The notes under the pieces are model-generated. The model did not search any database, was not told where the DNA came from, and saw only the letters and a list, made by a program, of their open reading frames with translations. The translations under genes were made by a program, and so were the position numbers. 64,000 nucleotides of DNA from Maricaulis alexandrii (GTDB taxonomy: Bacteria > Pseudomonadota > Alphaproteobacteria > Caulobacterales > Maricaulaceae), in NCBI RefSeq assembly GCF_005871165.1, contig NZ_SWKP01000007.1, forward strand, positions 62,001 to 126,000, written 5' to 3'. Of the stretch, positions 47,752 to 56,128 are shown piece after piece. Every line of letters begins with the position of its first letter. The stretch's first letter is position 1.

Positions 47752-47919
47752 TCAAGCACGCGAGTCCTCATCTCGCTGCGCCGCAGCACTCTCGCCCAAG
47801 CGCGACTCGACAGCCTTGCGCGCCGCCTCGGCCGCCGCATCCCGCGCTTTCGTCTTCCGCCCCCTGAACAGGAAGAAGACGAGGATGGCGGCAGCAATGA
47901 GAAAGAGGGTGATTTCCAT
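47752..47919 (-). CDS. Small single-pass membrane protein
   Basis: An ATG at 47919 opens a 55-residue frame: a hydrophobic helix MEITLFLIAAAILVFFLF, then a charged helix with RGRKTKARDAAAEAARKAV and an acidic end. This one-helix-plus-basic/Ala-rich tail design, and its place 71 bp before glyQ on the same strand, suggest a real gene. No clear ribosome-binding site was seen, so the call is moderate. Confidence 0.55.
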   Translation of the reverse strand: MEITLFLIAAAILVFFLFRGRKTKARDAAAEAARKAVESRLGESAAAQRDEDSRA

Positions 47920-47966
47920 GAGGCGGAGGATAGCGGATTTCGAGAGGGTTTTCCCAGGCTCAATGA

Positions 47967-48102
47967 CTCCCTCTCCCTTGGGGAGAGGGTGGCGCGCATG
48001 CGCCGGGAGAGGGGGAAATCCCGGTCAGGGCGAGTTCTGACAGACTTCGCCGCTCCCCCTCATCCGCCCCTTCGGGGCACCTTCTCCCCAGGGAGAAGGA
48101 GG
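47967..48102. repeat. Intergenic palindromic elements before lpdA end
   Basis: Hairpin-rich sequence: CCCTCTCCC-TTGG-GGAGAGGG, GCGCGCATGCGC, CCGCCCC-TTC-GGGGC and CCTTCTCCC-CA-GGGAGAAGG. It is similar in style and arm sequence to the repeats at 46643-46772, consistent with a dispersed REP-like family. Confidence 0.65.
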
Positions 48103-48128
48103 GCGGAGCCCCCTGGAATAAGAGGGGG

Positions 48129-49562
48129 CTAGCCGGCCTTTGGCGCAGAAATATGGATCGGATGGCCCAGAGCGGTCAGGGCGGATTCCGCGAAGCCTTC
48201 GGTCAGGGTCGGGTGGACGTGGATGGTGCCGGCGATGTCTTCCAGGCGGGCGCCCATTTCGACGGCCAAGGCAAATTCGCCTGACAGTTCGGAGACATGG
48301 GTACCGACGGCGTGAATGCCGAGAATGACATGGTCGTCCTTGCGGGCGGTAACACGGACGAAACCGCCATCCGTGCCGGCATCCATGGAGAGGTAACGCC
48401 CCGAAGCGGCGAGCGGGAATTTGCCCGTGATCACTTCTTCGCCCTTCTCCTTGGCCTCGTCCGGCGTCAGGCCGACGCCGACGACTTCCGGTTCGGTGAA
48501 GCAGACAGCGGCAATCGCGACCGGGTCATGCACCCGGCGATGGCCGGCAATGATCTCGGCGACCATCTCGCCCTGGGCCGTCGCCTTGTGGGCCAGGAGC
48601 GGCTCACCAACGACGTCACCGATCGCGTAAACACCGCGCATTCCGGTGCGGCATTGCTCATCGACCTTGATGAATTTGCCGTCCATGTCGAGGCCCATGT
48701 TTTCCAGGCCCCAGCCCTCGAGGCAGGCCTTGCGGCCGACGGCGACGAGGATCTTGTCGGCTTCGATCGTCTGGGTTTCGCCCTTGGCGTCCTCGTATTC
48801 CAGAACGGCCTTGCCGCCCTTTTTCTCGGTCACGCCCTTGGCCTTGCAGGACAGGTTCACATCGACCTTGTGCTTCTTCAGCCACATGGTGATCGGACGG
48901 GTGATTTCCTTGTCATAGAGCGGCAGGATGCGATCCAGCGCCTCGATGAAGGTCACCTCGGTGCCCAGCTTGCGATAGGCGATGCCCAGTTCCAGACCGA
49001 TATAGCCGGCGCCGACGACGACGAGTTTTTCCGGCTTTTCGGTGAGCTCGAGCGCCTGGGTGGAGCCGATGACACTGTCGCCGAAGGGCATGAAGGGCAG
49101 TTCCACTTCCACAGAACCGGTCGCCAGCACGACATGCTCGGCCGTGATCTCGATCTCCTCGCCCTCATCATTGGTGACGATGCAGGTCTTGGCGTTCTGG
49201 AAGTTCGCCCAGCCGGCGATGTGCTCGGCGCCGGCCGCCTTGATCAGCTGGGCCACGCCCCCGGTGAGCTTGGAGACGATGCCGTCCTTCCAGCCGATCA
49301 GCTTGCCCATGTCCAGCTTGGGTTCCTCGGACAGGGAAATGCCGAACCGGTCACCCTTGGCGGCGGCGCTCATGTGCTCGTACTCGGTGGCGGCGTGGAT
49401 CATCGCCTTGGAGGGGATGCAGCCGCGATTGAGGCAGGTACCGCCCAGGCCGTGCTTGTCGACAATGATCGTGTCGAGACCCAGCTGGCCGGCCCGGATG
49501 GCGGCCGGATATCCGCCGGGACCACCCCCGACAATCAGGACTTGGCAAGACCGTGTCTGCAT
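48129..49562 (-). CDS. lpdA: Dihydrolipoyl dehydrogenase (E3)
   Basis: The 477-residue FAD enzyme reoxidises lipoamide of 2-oxo acid dehydrogenase complexes. FAD-binding VLIVGGGPGGYPAAIRAGQL is followed by the redox disulfide GGTCLNRGCIPSKA, the NAD-binding VVVGAGYIGLELGIAYRKLG and the C-terminal catalytic HVHPTLTEGFAE. The ATG at 49562 has AAGGAG 8 nt upstream. It is the last gene of the branched-chain complex run, so it probably serves that complex. Confidence 0.96.
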   Translation of the reverse strand: MQTRSCQVLIVGGGPGGYPAAIRAGQLGLDTIIVDKHGLGGTCLNRGCIPSKAMIHAATEYEHMSAAAKGDRFGISLSEEPKLDMGKLIGWKDGIVSKLTGGVAQLIKAAGAEHIAGWANFQNAKTCIVTNDEGEEIEITAEHVVLATGSVEVELPFMPFGDSVIGSTQALELTEKPEKLVVVGAGYIGLELGIAYRKLGTEVTFIEALDRILPLYDKEITRPITMWLKKHKVDVNLSCKAKGVTEKKGGKAVLEYEDAKGETQTIEADKILVAVGRKACLEGWGLENMGLDMDGKFIKVDEQCRTGMRGVYAIGDVVGEPLLAHKATAQGEMVAEIIAGHRRVHDPVAIAAVCFTEPEVVGVGLTPDEAKEKGEEVITGKFPLAASGRYLSMDAGTDGGFVRVTARKDDHVILGIHAVGTHVSELSGEFALAVEMGARLEDIAGTIHVHPTLTEGFAESALTALGHPIHISAPKAG

Positions 49563-49632
49563 CACAGGCGCTCCTTGAGTGTATCAGCGCTAAAGCGAGA
49601 AAAGACCGGCGCACGGGGCACCGGACGGGGTA

Positions 49633-49863
49633 TCAGGTGTTGGCTTCTTGCGGACGAATGAGGCGGCGCCAGACCAGGGAACCGATCACGGAACCCAAAG
49701 CGACAACAGCAAAAGAGCCGAACACGATCTGCGGCATCCATTCGGACTCGATGCCGATCTTCCCGTGATAGAACATGAGAATGAAAACACCGGCCGCCCA
49801 GATGGCGACGGCGGAGATGAAATCGGACCAGGTCTGTTTCACACTTGGCGTCATCTCGGTCAC
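49633..49863 (-). CDS. Small two-helix membrane protein in the bkd operon
   Basis: The 76-residue protein has two hydrophobic helices (about residues 14-31 and 45-64; WSDFISAVAIWAAGVFILMF and VFGSFAVVALGSVIGSLVW). It lies between the E2 and E3 genes on the same strand with gaps of 58 and 70 bp. No family is recognised, and membrane proteins are not part of known 2-oxo acid dehydrogenase complexes. Confidence 0.7.
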   Translation of the reverse strand: MTEMTPSVKQTWSDFISAVAIWAAGVFILMFYHGKIGIESEWMPQIVFGSFAVVALGSVIGSLVWRRLIRPQEANT

Positions 49864-49921
49864 TCCCCTCTCTTGCTTGTGAGCGCTTTGCCCGGCCGGG
49901 TCAAGCAGGCCGGGGCCCGCC

Positions 49922-51172
49922 TCACATGAACAGCGTTGCCGGGTTCTCCAGCAGGGACTTCACCCGCTGGATCAGCATGGCGGCATCATATCCGTCGACG
50001 ATCCGGTGATCGAAGCAGGAGGACAGATTCATCAGCTTGCGCGGCACGACCTGACCGTCCGCATCGAAACGCGGCAGGGTCTGCATCTTGTTGACGCCGA
50101 TGATGGCCGTCTCCGGTGCGTTCAGGATCGGTGTGGTCACCAGACCGCCGATCGCCCCCAGCGAGGTGATGGTGATGGTGGACCCGCTCAGCTCGTCCTT
50201 GGACGCCTTGCCTTCCCGGGCCGCCTGGCCGAGGCGCGAGAGTTCCGAGGCGATCTGCCAGATGTCCAGGCTTTCCGCATGCTTGATCACCGGCACCATG
50301 AGACCGTTCGGCGTCGCGGCCGCGATGCCGCAATGCACGGCCTCATGCTTGGTCAGCACCATGGCCTCGCCATCGAAATGGGCATTGGCCTGGGGTGTGT
50401 CCGGCAGCGCCTTGGTCAGCGCCAGGACGAGGAAGGGAATGAAAGTCAGCTTGGGCTGGTCGTCGGACCGATGCGCATTGAGATGGGCGCGCAGTTCTTC
50501 CAGGGCCGTGACGTCGATTTCCTCGACATAGGCGATATCCGGAATGGTCTGCTGGGCGCGGGTCATGTTGTCGGAAATGCGACGGCGCAGGCCGATCACC
50601 TTCTCCTCGGTCACGGCCGTTTTCGGCGCCCGGATGGCAGAGCCGCCGCCGGACCGCGCTGCCAGACGTCCGCCCGACTTGATGAAATCGTCCAGGTCTT
50701 CGTGCGTGATGCGGCCGGCCGGACCGGTGCCCGGCACCACACCCAGATCGATGCCGGCATCCAGGGCGCGCTTGCGCACGGCCGGACTGGCCAGCGGACG
50801 TTCGCCCGTCGGACGCGACGCCACGGACGGAGCCGCCGCCGCCTGTTCCGGCTCGACCGGTTTCTTGGCCGCCGGCTTGGGCTCTTCCGCGGGCGCTTCG
50901 GCCGGGGCTTCGTCCTCGGTCGGGACAGCGCCTTCAGTGGCGATGAACATGATCTCGGTGCCGACAGCGATGACATCGCCCGGCGCGCCGACCAGCTTGC
51001 TCACCGTGCCGTTCACGGCGCAGGGAATCTCCACCGTCGCCTTGTCCGTCATTACGTCCAGCACGTGCTGGTCCTCGGTGACCGTGTCACCTTCCTTGAC
51101 GTGCCATTCGACGATTTCCGCCTCGACGATACCTTCGCCGACATCGGGCATTTTGTAGCGGTATTCACTCAT
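49922..51172 (-). CDS. bkdB: Branched-chain 2-oxo acid dehydrogenase E2 (lipoamide acyltransferase)
   Basis: The 416-residue E2 has one lipoyl domain with the lipoylated lysine in VMTDKATVEIP, an Ala/Pro/Glu linker, a peripheral-subunit-binding domain (LASPAVRKRALDAGIDLGVV, GRITHEDLDDF) and the acyltransferase domain ending in the catalytic DHRIVDGYDAAM. It starts 3 nt after the E1beta gene. The acyl specificity is inferred from the neighbouring branched-chain-type E1 genes. Confidence 0.93.
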   Translation of the reverse strand: MSEYRYKMPDVGEGIVEAEIVEWHVKEGDTVTEDQHVLDVMTDKATVEIPCAVNGTVSKLVGAPGDVIAVGTEIMFIATEGAVPTEDEAPAEAPAEEPKPAAKKPVEPEQAAAAPSVASRPTGERPLASPAVRKRALDAGIDLGVVPGTGPAGRITHEDLDDFIKSGGRLAARSGGGSAIRAPKTAVTEEKVIGLRRRISDNMTRAQQTIPDIAYVEEIDVTALEELRAHLNAHRSDDQPKLTFIPFLVLALTKALPDTPQANAHFDGEAMVLTKHEAVHCGIAAATPNGLMVPVIKHAESLDIWQIASELSRLGQAAREGKASKDELSGSTITITSLGAIGGLVTTPILNAPETAIIGVNKMQTLPRFDADGQVVPRKLMNLSSCFDHRIVDGYDAAMLIQRVKSLLENPATLFM

Positions 51173-51175
51173 CGC

Positions 51176-52189
51176 TTAAGCCTCCAGCACGGCGTTCATC
51201 GCATTGATGAAGCGCTCCGGGCCCGGGAAGTAGGACCATTCATGGGCATGCGGATACGGGGTGTCCCAACCGGTGACCCGCTGGATCGGCGCCTCGAGCG
51301 CGTAGAAGCACTCTTCCTGGATCTGCGCGGCCAGTTCGGCGGCGAAGCCCGACGTCCGCGGGGCTTCCTGGGACACGATGCAGCGGCCGGTCTTCTTCAC
51401 CGAGCGGGCAATCGTCTCGATGTCATAGGGCGCCAGCGTCTTCAGATCGATCACCTCGGCATCAATGCCCGCGCGCTCGGCGGCCGCCTGGGCAACCAGG
51501 ACCAGCGTGCCATAGGCGACGATGGTGACATCCTTGCCTTCACGGACGACTTCGGCCTTACCGATCGGCAGGGAATAATGACCTTCCGGCACCTCACCCT
51601 TGGGGTGATTGCCCCAGGAGGCCAGAGCCCCGCCCGAATGGCCTTCGAACGGACCATTATAGAGGCGTTTCGGTTCGAAGAAGATGACGGGATCCGGGCT
51701 CTCGATCGCGGCGATCAGCAGACCCTTGGCGTCATAGGGGTTGGACGGCATCACCACCTGCACACCCGGGATATGGGTGAAAAAGGCTTCCGGGCTCATC
51801 GAGTGAGTCTGACCGCCGCGGATACCGCCACCACAGGGCGTGCGGATCACGGCCGGGACCGTGAACTGGCCGGCCGTGCGATAACGGATGCGCGACAGTT
51901 CGGAGACGATCTGGTCGAGACCCGGGAAGATGTAATCGGCAAACTGGATCTCGGCGACGGGCTTCAAACCCTTGGCCGCCATGCCGATCGCCATCGCTAC
52001 GATGGCCGCCTCATTGATCGGCGCATCAAAGGAGCGATCCAGCCCGTACTTCTTCTGCAGGTTCGCGGTCACCCGGAACACGCCACCGAAATAGCCGGCA
52101 TCCTCGCCGAAGCTGACGACGTCGGGATCGCGTTCCATCATCACATCCAGCGCCGAATTGAGCGACTGGATCATGTTCATCTTGGCCAT
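51176..52189 (-). CDS. bkdA2: Branched-chain 2-oxo acid dehydrogenase E1 beta
   Basis: The 337-residue transketolase-like beta chain has the motifs SLNSALDVMMERDPDVVSFG, EDAGYFGGVFRVT, FADYIFPGLDQIVSELSRIR and a C-terminal GWDTPYPHAHEWSYFPG typical of BCKDH E1beta. It forms the thiamine-diphosphate-dependent decarboxylase with E1alpha. The gap to the upstream E1alpha gene is 3 nt. Confidence 0.94.
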   Translation of the reverse strand: MAKMNMIQSLNSALDVMMERDPDVVSFGEDAGYFGGVFRVTANLQKKYGLDRSFDAPINEAAIVAMAIGMAAKGLKPVAEIQFADYIFPGLDQIVSELSRIRYRTAGQFTVPAVIRTPCGGGIRGGQTHSMSPEAFFTHIPGVQVVMPSNPYDAKGLLIAAIESPDPVIFFEPKRLYNGPFEGHSGGALASWGNHPKGEVPEGHYSLPIGKAEVVREGKDVTIVAYGTLVLVAQAAAERAGIDAEVIDLKTLAPYDIETIARSVKKTGRCIVSQEAPRTSGFAAELAAQIQEECFYALEAPIQRVTGWDTPYPHAHEWSYFPGPERFINAMNAVLEA

Positions 52190-52192
52190 GTC

Positions 52193-53422
52193 CTAGACTC
52201 CCAGATCCTGGCGCTGGCGGCGCAGGCGCCAGTCCTGTTCGGCGTAGACATCCTCGAAGATCGACTCGACCGGCGAGAGCGGACCGTCATGCAGCGTGCC
52301 GTGGCTCTCGGCTTCCTTGTAGGACTTGATCACCAGCTCGTTGAGCTCCTTCTCGAGCGCGACATGGCGTTCCTCATCCCACTCGCCCAGACCGATGAGA
52401 TGGTTTTTCAGGCGGGCAATCGGATCGCCCAGCGGCCAGGCCTCGCCCTCGCCTTTCGGCCGGTAGCCGGACGGGTCGTCGGAGGTGGAGTGGGCGTCGG
52501 CGCGATAGGTGAAGCTCTCGATCACCGTGGCACCGTGCCCCTTGCGGGCGCGCTCGGCGGCCCATTGCGTGGCCGCATAGACGGCCAGGAAGTCATTGCC
52601 GTCAATCCGAAGCGAGGCGAGGCCATAGCCCAGCCCCTTGGCGGCGAAGGTCGGCGCGTCGCCGGCGGCGATGCCCTGGAAGGTGGAGATGGCCCACTGA
52701 TTGTTCACGACATTCAGCAGGACCGGCGCCTTGTAGGTCGAGGCCAGGACCAGCGCACCGTGGAAATCACCCTCGGCCGTGGAGCCTTCGCCGATCCAGC
52801 TGGCCGCGATCTGGTCCTCGCCCCGGTAGCGGCAGGCCATGGCATAGCCGACAGCCTGCGGGAATTGCGTCGCCAGATTGCCGGAGATCGAGAAGAAATT
52901 GCCCTCGGCCCAGGTGTAGTGCACCGGCAGCTGGCGGCCCTTCAGATTGTCACGGCTGTTGGAGATGCAGTGGCACATCATGTCGACAATGTCGCGACCG
53001 CGCGCGAACAGCATGCCCTGCTGGCGATAGGACGGAAACACCATGTCGCCCTTGTCGAGCGCCATCGCGCCGGCCACGGCAATCGCCTCCTCGCCGGTGG
53101 ACTTCATGTAGAAGCTCATCTTGCCCTGGCGCTGCAGCTTCAGCATGCGGTCGTCATAGGCGCGGGTCAGCATCATGTGCTTGAGCCCCTCGCGCAGGAC
53201 TTCGGCATCCAGTTTGGGATCCCACTCCCCGACGGCCTGGTGATTGTGATCAAGGACACCGATCAGGCCGAGGGCGAGATCGCGGGTCTCCATGCCGGGC
53301 ACATCGACATCCGGGCGCTTGGCTTCACCAGCCGGCTGGATCTCGATATGCGAAAAATCGGGTGTGTCGCCGGGACGCGCATGCGGCGCGGGGACATGAA
53401 AGCGAGGTGCGTCTTGGGCCAT
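52193..53422 (-). CDS. bkdA1: Branched-chain 2-oxo acid dehydrogenase E1 alpha
   Basis: The 409-residue alpha chain binds thiamine diphosphate: GEGSTAEGDFHGAL, then VLLNVVNNQWAIST, in place of the usual GDG-N pattern. The phosphorylation-loop region RADAHSTSDDPSGYRP is typical of the branched-chain, not pyruvate, enzyme. It is the first gene of the operon and divergent from the Lrp-family regulator, an arrangement like bkdR-bkdAB in Pseudomonas. It degrades keto acids of Val, Leu and Ile to acyl-CoAs. Confidence 0.95.
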   Translation of the reverse strand: MAQDAPRFHVPAPHARPGDTPDFSHIEIQPAGEAKRPDVDVPGMETRDLALGLIGVLDHNHQAVGEWDPKLDAEVLREGLKHMMLTRAYDDRMLKLQRQGKMSFYMKSTGEEAIAVAGAMALDKGDMVFPSYRQQGMLFARGRDIVDMMCHCISNSRDNLKGRQLPVHYTWAEGNFFSISGNLATQFPQAVGYAMACRYRGEDQIAASWIGEGSTAEGDFHGALVLASTYKAPVLLNVVNNQWAISTFQGIAAGDAPTFAAKGLGYGLASLRIDGNDFLAVYAATQWAAERARKGHGATVIESFTYRADAHSTSDDPSGYRPKGEGEAWPLGDPIARLKNHLIGLGEWDEERHVALEKELNELVIKSYKEAESHGTLHDGPLSPVESIFEDVYAEQDWRLRRQRQDLGV

Positions 53423-53583
53423 GAGCTCTCATCTGGACTGGCGGGGCGAGATGCCCCGGACATGCAGACCGGACGCGCCAGGCGACCGGTTTTGCGCGAC
53501 GGGCTCTAACGCGGAAGCGCTAGTCTTGTCCACCATTGGAATGCGGTGCCATTTTGGGGTTCGCAAGTGCGAAAGCTTAGATT

Positions 53584-53598
53584 ATTTTCTCAGAAAAT
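53584..53598. promoter_or_regulatory. AT-rich palindrome before the Lrp gene
   Basis: ATTTTCT-C-AGAAAAT is a 15-bp palindrome in an AT-rich patch 18 bp before the lrp start and about 160 bp before bkdA1. Lrp-family proteins favour such AT-rich symmetric sites, so it is a candidate operator for autoregulation or bkd control. Confidence 0.5.
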
Positions 53599-53615
53599 TG
53601 AGATTTGAGGAAATA

Positions 53616-54095
53616 ATGACGGCTACCCTAGATACGATCGACGTTCGCATTCTTGAAGCCCTGCAGGAAGATGCGGGCCGCTCCGTCGCGGACATTGCGG
53701 AAATCGTCGGTCTGACGCCCTCCCCCTGCTGGCGCCGGATCCGTCGCCTGGAGACCGAAGGTATCATCAAACGGCGCTCGGTCCAGCTGGATCGTCGCGC
53801 CGTCGGACTGATGTTCACGGCCTATCTGGAAGTGAAAATCCAGCCGGCACGCAAGGCCAATTACGAGAAGTTCGAAAAGGCCATCCAGGACTTCGAGGAA
53901 GTCGTGGAAGCTTGCACGATGACGGGCCCCTACGACTATCTCCTGAAGATCGTCGCGCCGGACATCGATGCCTACAACACCTTCATGTACGAGAAGATGA
54001 TTCCGCTCGACGTGGTCGGCGAATTCCAGACCTCGGTCCAGGTTCGCAACGTCAAGGAAGGCCGCGGCCTTCCGCTGAATCACATCGACAGCTGA
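53616..54095 (+). CDS. Lrp/AsnC-family regulator, likely BkdR
   Basis: The 159-residue protein has the N-terminal helix-turn-helix (LDTIDVRILEALQEDAGRSV, IAEIVGLTPSPCWRRIRRLE) and the C-terminal RAM effector domain (DFEEVVEACTMTGPYDYLLK). The ATG at 53616 is preceded by TGAGG. Divergence from the branched-chain dehydrogenase operon suggests it activates that operon in response to branched-chain amino acids, as BkdR does; this is an inference from position. Confidence 0.9.
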   Translation: MTATLDTIDVRILEALQEDAGRSVADIAEIVGLTPSPCWRRIRRLETEGIIKRRSVQLDRRAVGLMFTAYLEVKIQPARKANYEKFEKAIQDFEEVVEACTMTGPYDYLLKIVAPDIDAYNTFMYEKMIPLDVVGEFQTSVQVRNVKEGRGLPLNHIDS

Positions 54096-54141
54096 TCGGT
54101 TTTTCGCCAGTGCAGCATGAAGCTCGTCGCCGGGGCGGCGC

Positions 54142-54327
54142 ATGAAACCCGCCCGCCTCGGCCCGCGAACCTGGCTGGGGATCACAGTCATTGTGATCGC
54201 CGGCGTCATCGGCATCCGCCTGTTTTCGTTCATCGCGGTCGAACGGGAAGCCTGCCTGGACAGCAATGGCAGCTGGCATGCCGACAGCGAAACCTGCCGC
54301 TTCGCCGACGAGCCAGCGGGACGGTAG
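54142..54327 (+). CDS. Small membrane-anchored protein with Cys pair
   Basis: The 61-residue product has one hydrophobic helix (about residues 11-31, WLGITVIVIAGVIGIRLFSF) and a short extracytoplasmic tail with two cysteines in ACLDSNGSWHADSETCRF, the type of small disulfide loop seen in many short exported proteins. It lies 46 bp after lrp and ends at a terminator. Function unknown. Confidence 0.65.
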   Translation: MKPARLGPRTWLGITVIVIAGVIGIRLFSFIAVEREACLDSNGSWHADSETCRFADEPAGR

Positions 54328-54330
54328 AGA

Positions 54331-54370
54331 CAAGAAAAAGGGCGCAGCCATTGGCCGCACCCTTTCTTGT
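54331..54370. terminator. Bidirectional terminator
   Basis: CAAGAAA-AAGGGCGCAGCC pairs with GGCCGCACCC-TTTCTTG with mismatches in the middle, and has A-runs on one side and T-runs on the other. It separates the small membrane gene (plus) from the thiolase gene (minus). Confidence 0.8.
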
Positions 54371-54389
54371 TCCAGCATGGGCGAATGGC

Positions 54390-55580
54390 TTACGCCAGAC
54401 GCTCCACGGCGACGGCCGTGGCTTCGCCACCACCGATGCAGAGCGAAGCGACACCCTTGGACTTGCCGTGCTTTTCCAGCGCGGCCAGCAGCGTCACCAT
54501 GATGCGGGCCCCGGAGGCGCCGATCGGGTGCCCCAGGGCGCAGGCGCCGCCATTGACGTTGATGATGTCGTGGGAAATGCCCAGTTCCTTCATCGCGATC
54601 ATCGGCACCACAGCGAAGGCCTCGTTGATTTCCCACAGATCGACATCCTCGATCTGCCAGCCGGCGCGCTCGACAACCTTGCGCATGGCCGGGACCGGAG
54701 CCGTCGTGAAATAAGCCGGCTCATGGGCGTGGGCGGCGGTTGCGACGATCTTGGCGATCGGCTTGAGACCGCGGCGTTCCGCTTCCGACAGGCGCATCAT
54801 GATCAGGGCCGCGGCGCCATCGGAGATGGCCGAGGCGTTGGCGGCCGTCACCGTGCCGTCCTTGCCGAAGGCCGGGCGCAGGCTCGGGATCTTTTCCGGC
54901 ATGGCCTTGCGCGGCAACTCGTCCGTGTCGACCACCACATCGCCCTTGCGGGTCTGGATGGTGACCGGCGTGATCTCACGCTTGAAAGCGCCGTCCTTGG
55001 TGGCGCGCTGGGCGCGAGCCAGGGTTTCCAGCGCATAGGCGTCCTGCTGTTCGCGGGTGAACTGGTGTTCTTCCGCGATCATGTCGGCAAACACGCCCAT
55101 CGCCTTCTTCTCATAGGCGTCTTCCAGGCCGTCCTGGGCCATGTGATCCTTGATCACGTCATGGCCGTATTTGAAGCCGGCGCGGTGGCTGGGCAGCATG
55201 TGCGGGGCGTTGGTCATGGATTCCATGCCGCCCGCGATGATGATTTCCGCATCACCCGAGGCGATCGCCGCACGGCCCATGATGGCCGCCTGCATGCCGG
55301 AGCCGCACATCTTGTTGAGCGTGGTGGCTTCGACGGATTTGGGCAGGCCCGCCTTGATCGCGGCCTGACGGCCCGGGGCCTGGCCCTGGCCAGCCATGAG
55401 CACATTGCCCATCAGGACCTGGTCGACATCATCTCCGGCCAGGCCGGCCTCTTCCATGGCAGCCTTCACAGCGATGGCGCCCAGCTCGTTGGCGGACAGG
55501 GGAGAGAGCTCACCCAGCAGGCCGCCCATCGGGGTGCGGGCCATGCCGACGATGACGATGGGATCGTCGCTAGCACTCAT
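54390..55580 (-). CDS. Acetyl-CoA C-acetyltransferase (thiolase)
   Basis: The 396-residue thiolase has the nucleophilic Cys in LNKMCGSGMQA, the catalytic His in GGACALGHPIGASGARI and the second Cys in ASLCIGGGEA. The closest type is biosynthetic/ketogenic acetoacetyl-CoA thiolase (AtoB/PhaA). Its place beside the branched-chain dehydrogenase operon would suit leucine or isoleucine breakdown, but it lies beyond a terminator and could equally feed other acetyl-CoA routes. Confidence 0.93.
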   Translation of the reverse strand: MSASDDPIVIVGMARTPMGGLLGELSPLSANELGAIAVKAAMEEAGLAGDDVDQVLMGNVLMAGQGQAPGRQAAIKAGLPKSVEATTLNKMCGSGMQAAIMGRAAIASGDAEIIIAGGMESMTNAPHMLPSHRAGFKYGHDVIKDHMAQDGLEDAYEKKAMGVFADMIAEEHQFTREQQDAYALETLARAQRATKDGAFKREITPVTIQTRKGDVVVDTDELPRKAMPEKIPSLRPAFGKDGTVTAANASAISDGAAALIMMRLSEAERRGLKPIAKIVATAAHAHEPAYFTTAPVPAMRKVVERAGWQIEDVDLWEINEAFAVVPMIAMKELGISHDIINVNGGACALGHPIGASGARIMVTLLAALEKHGKSKGVASLCIGGGEATAVAVERLA

Positions 55581-55624
55581 GTCGTGTCTCCTCAGGGGTT
55601 GAAAGTCTCGATAGTCTGGCGCGC

Positions 55625-56128
55625 ATGATCAAAACAAGCGGTCCAGCGTCAAGTTTTTTCGCAGATGCGGCATCCGCCGCACGGGCATGGCCCAATTTGC
55701 GCCAATGGTGGCAAACCTTTCTTCTGCTTGCGCTTTTCGCAAGCTTCACCCTTCTTGTAGCCAAACTTGATACTGCGTTCAACTTTTCAGTGACCGCGCA
55801 GTGGGGCGAGCTGTTAGCGATAGCAGCACTGGGATTTTTCGTCCCGGCCCTAGGCGAAGAGATGGTGTTTCGAGTCGGATTGGCCGGGCGGAGCGGACTC
55901 TGGCGCGCCACGCTGGCACTCGCCCTTTTCATGCTCTGGCACCCGGCCCAGGTCTGGCTCGGCCTGCCCATGGCGCAGCCGGCCTTCCTGGCACCGGGCT
56001 TCCTGATCATTGCCGCCGCTCTGGGGCTCACCTGCACGCTCGCCTGGCGGATGACGGGCTCGGTCTGGCCGGCCGTGGTGATCCACTGGCTTACGGTGGT
56101 GGGGTGGAAGGCGCTGCTGGGCGGTTAA
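55625..56128 (+). CDS. CPBP-family membrane protease, short form
   Basis: The 167-residue membrane protein has the CPBP motifs [22 protein letters not shown] and [10 protein letters not shown]. It is shorter than the one at 5766-6503 and not a close copy. The stop overlaps that of convergent mnmA by 4 nt (TTAA). The substrate is unknown. Confidence 0.82.
   Translation: MIKTSGPASSFFADAASAARAWPNLRQWWQTFLLLALFASFTLLVAKLDTAFNFSVTAQWGELLAIAALGFFVPALGEEMVFRVGLAGRSGLWRATLALALFMLWHPAQVWLGLPMAQPAFLAPGFLIIAAALGLTCTLAWRMTGSVWPAVVIHWLTVVGWKALLGG

Noticed and set aside
50006-53509. 1167-codon open frame opposite the bkd operon
   Set aside because: It spans three unrelated genes in antisense and has no recognisable fold.
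53421-53615. N-terminal extension of the Lrp gene by 65 codons
   Set aside because: The extension overlaps the bkdA1 start and promoter region; the ATG at 53616 gives the standard Lrp length with a ribosome-binding site.
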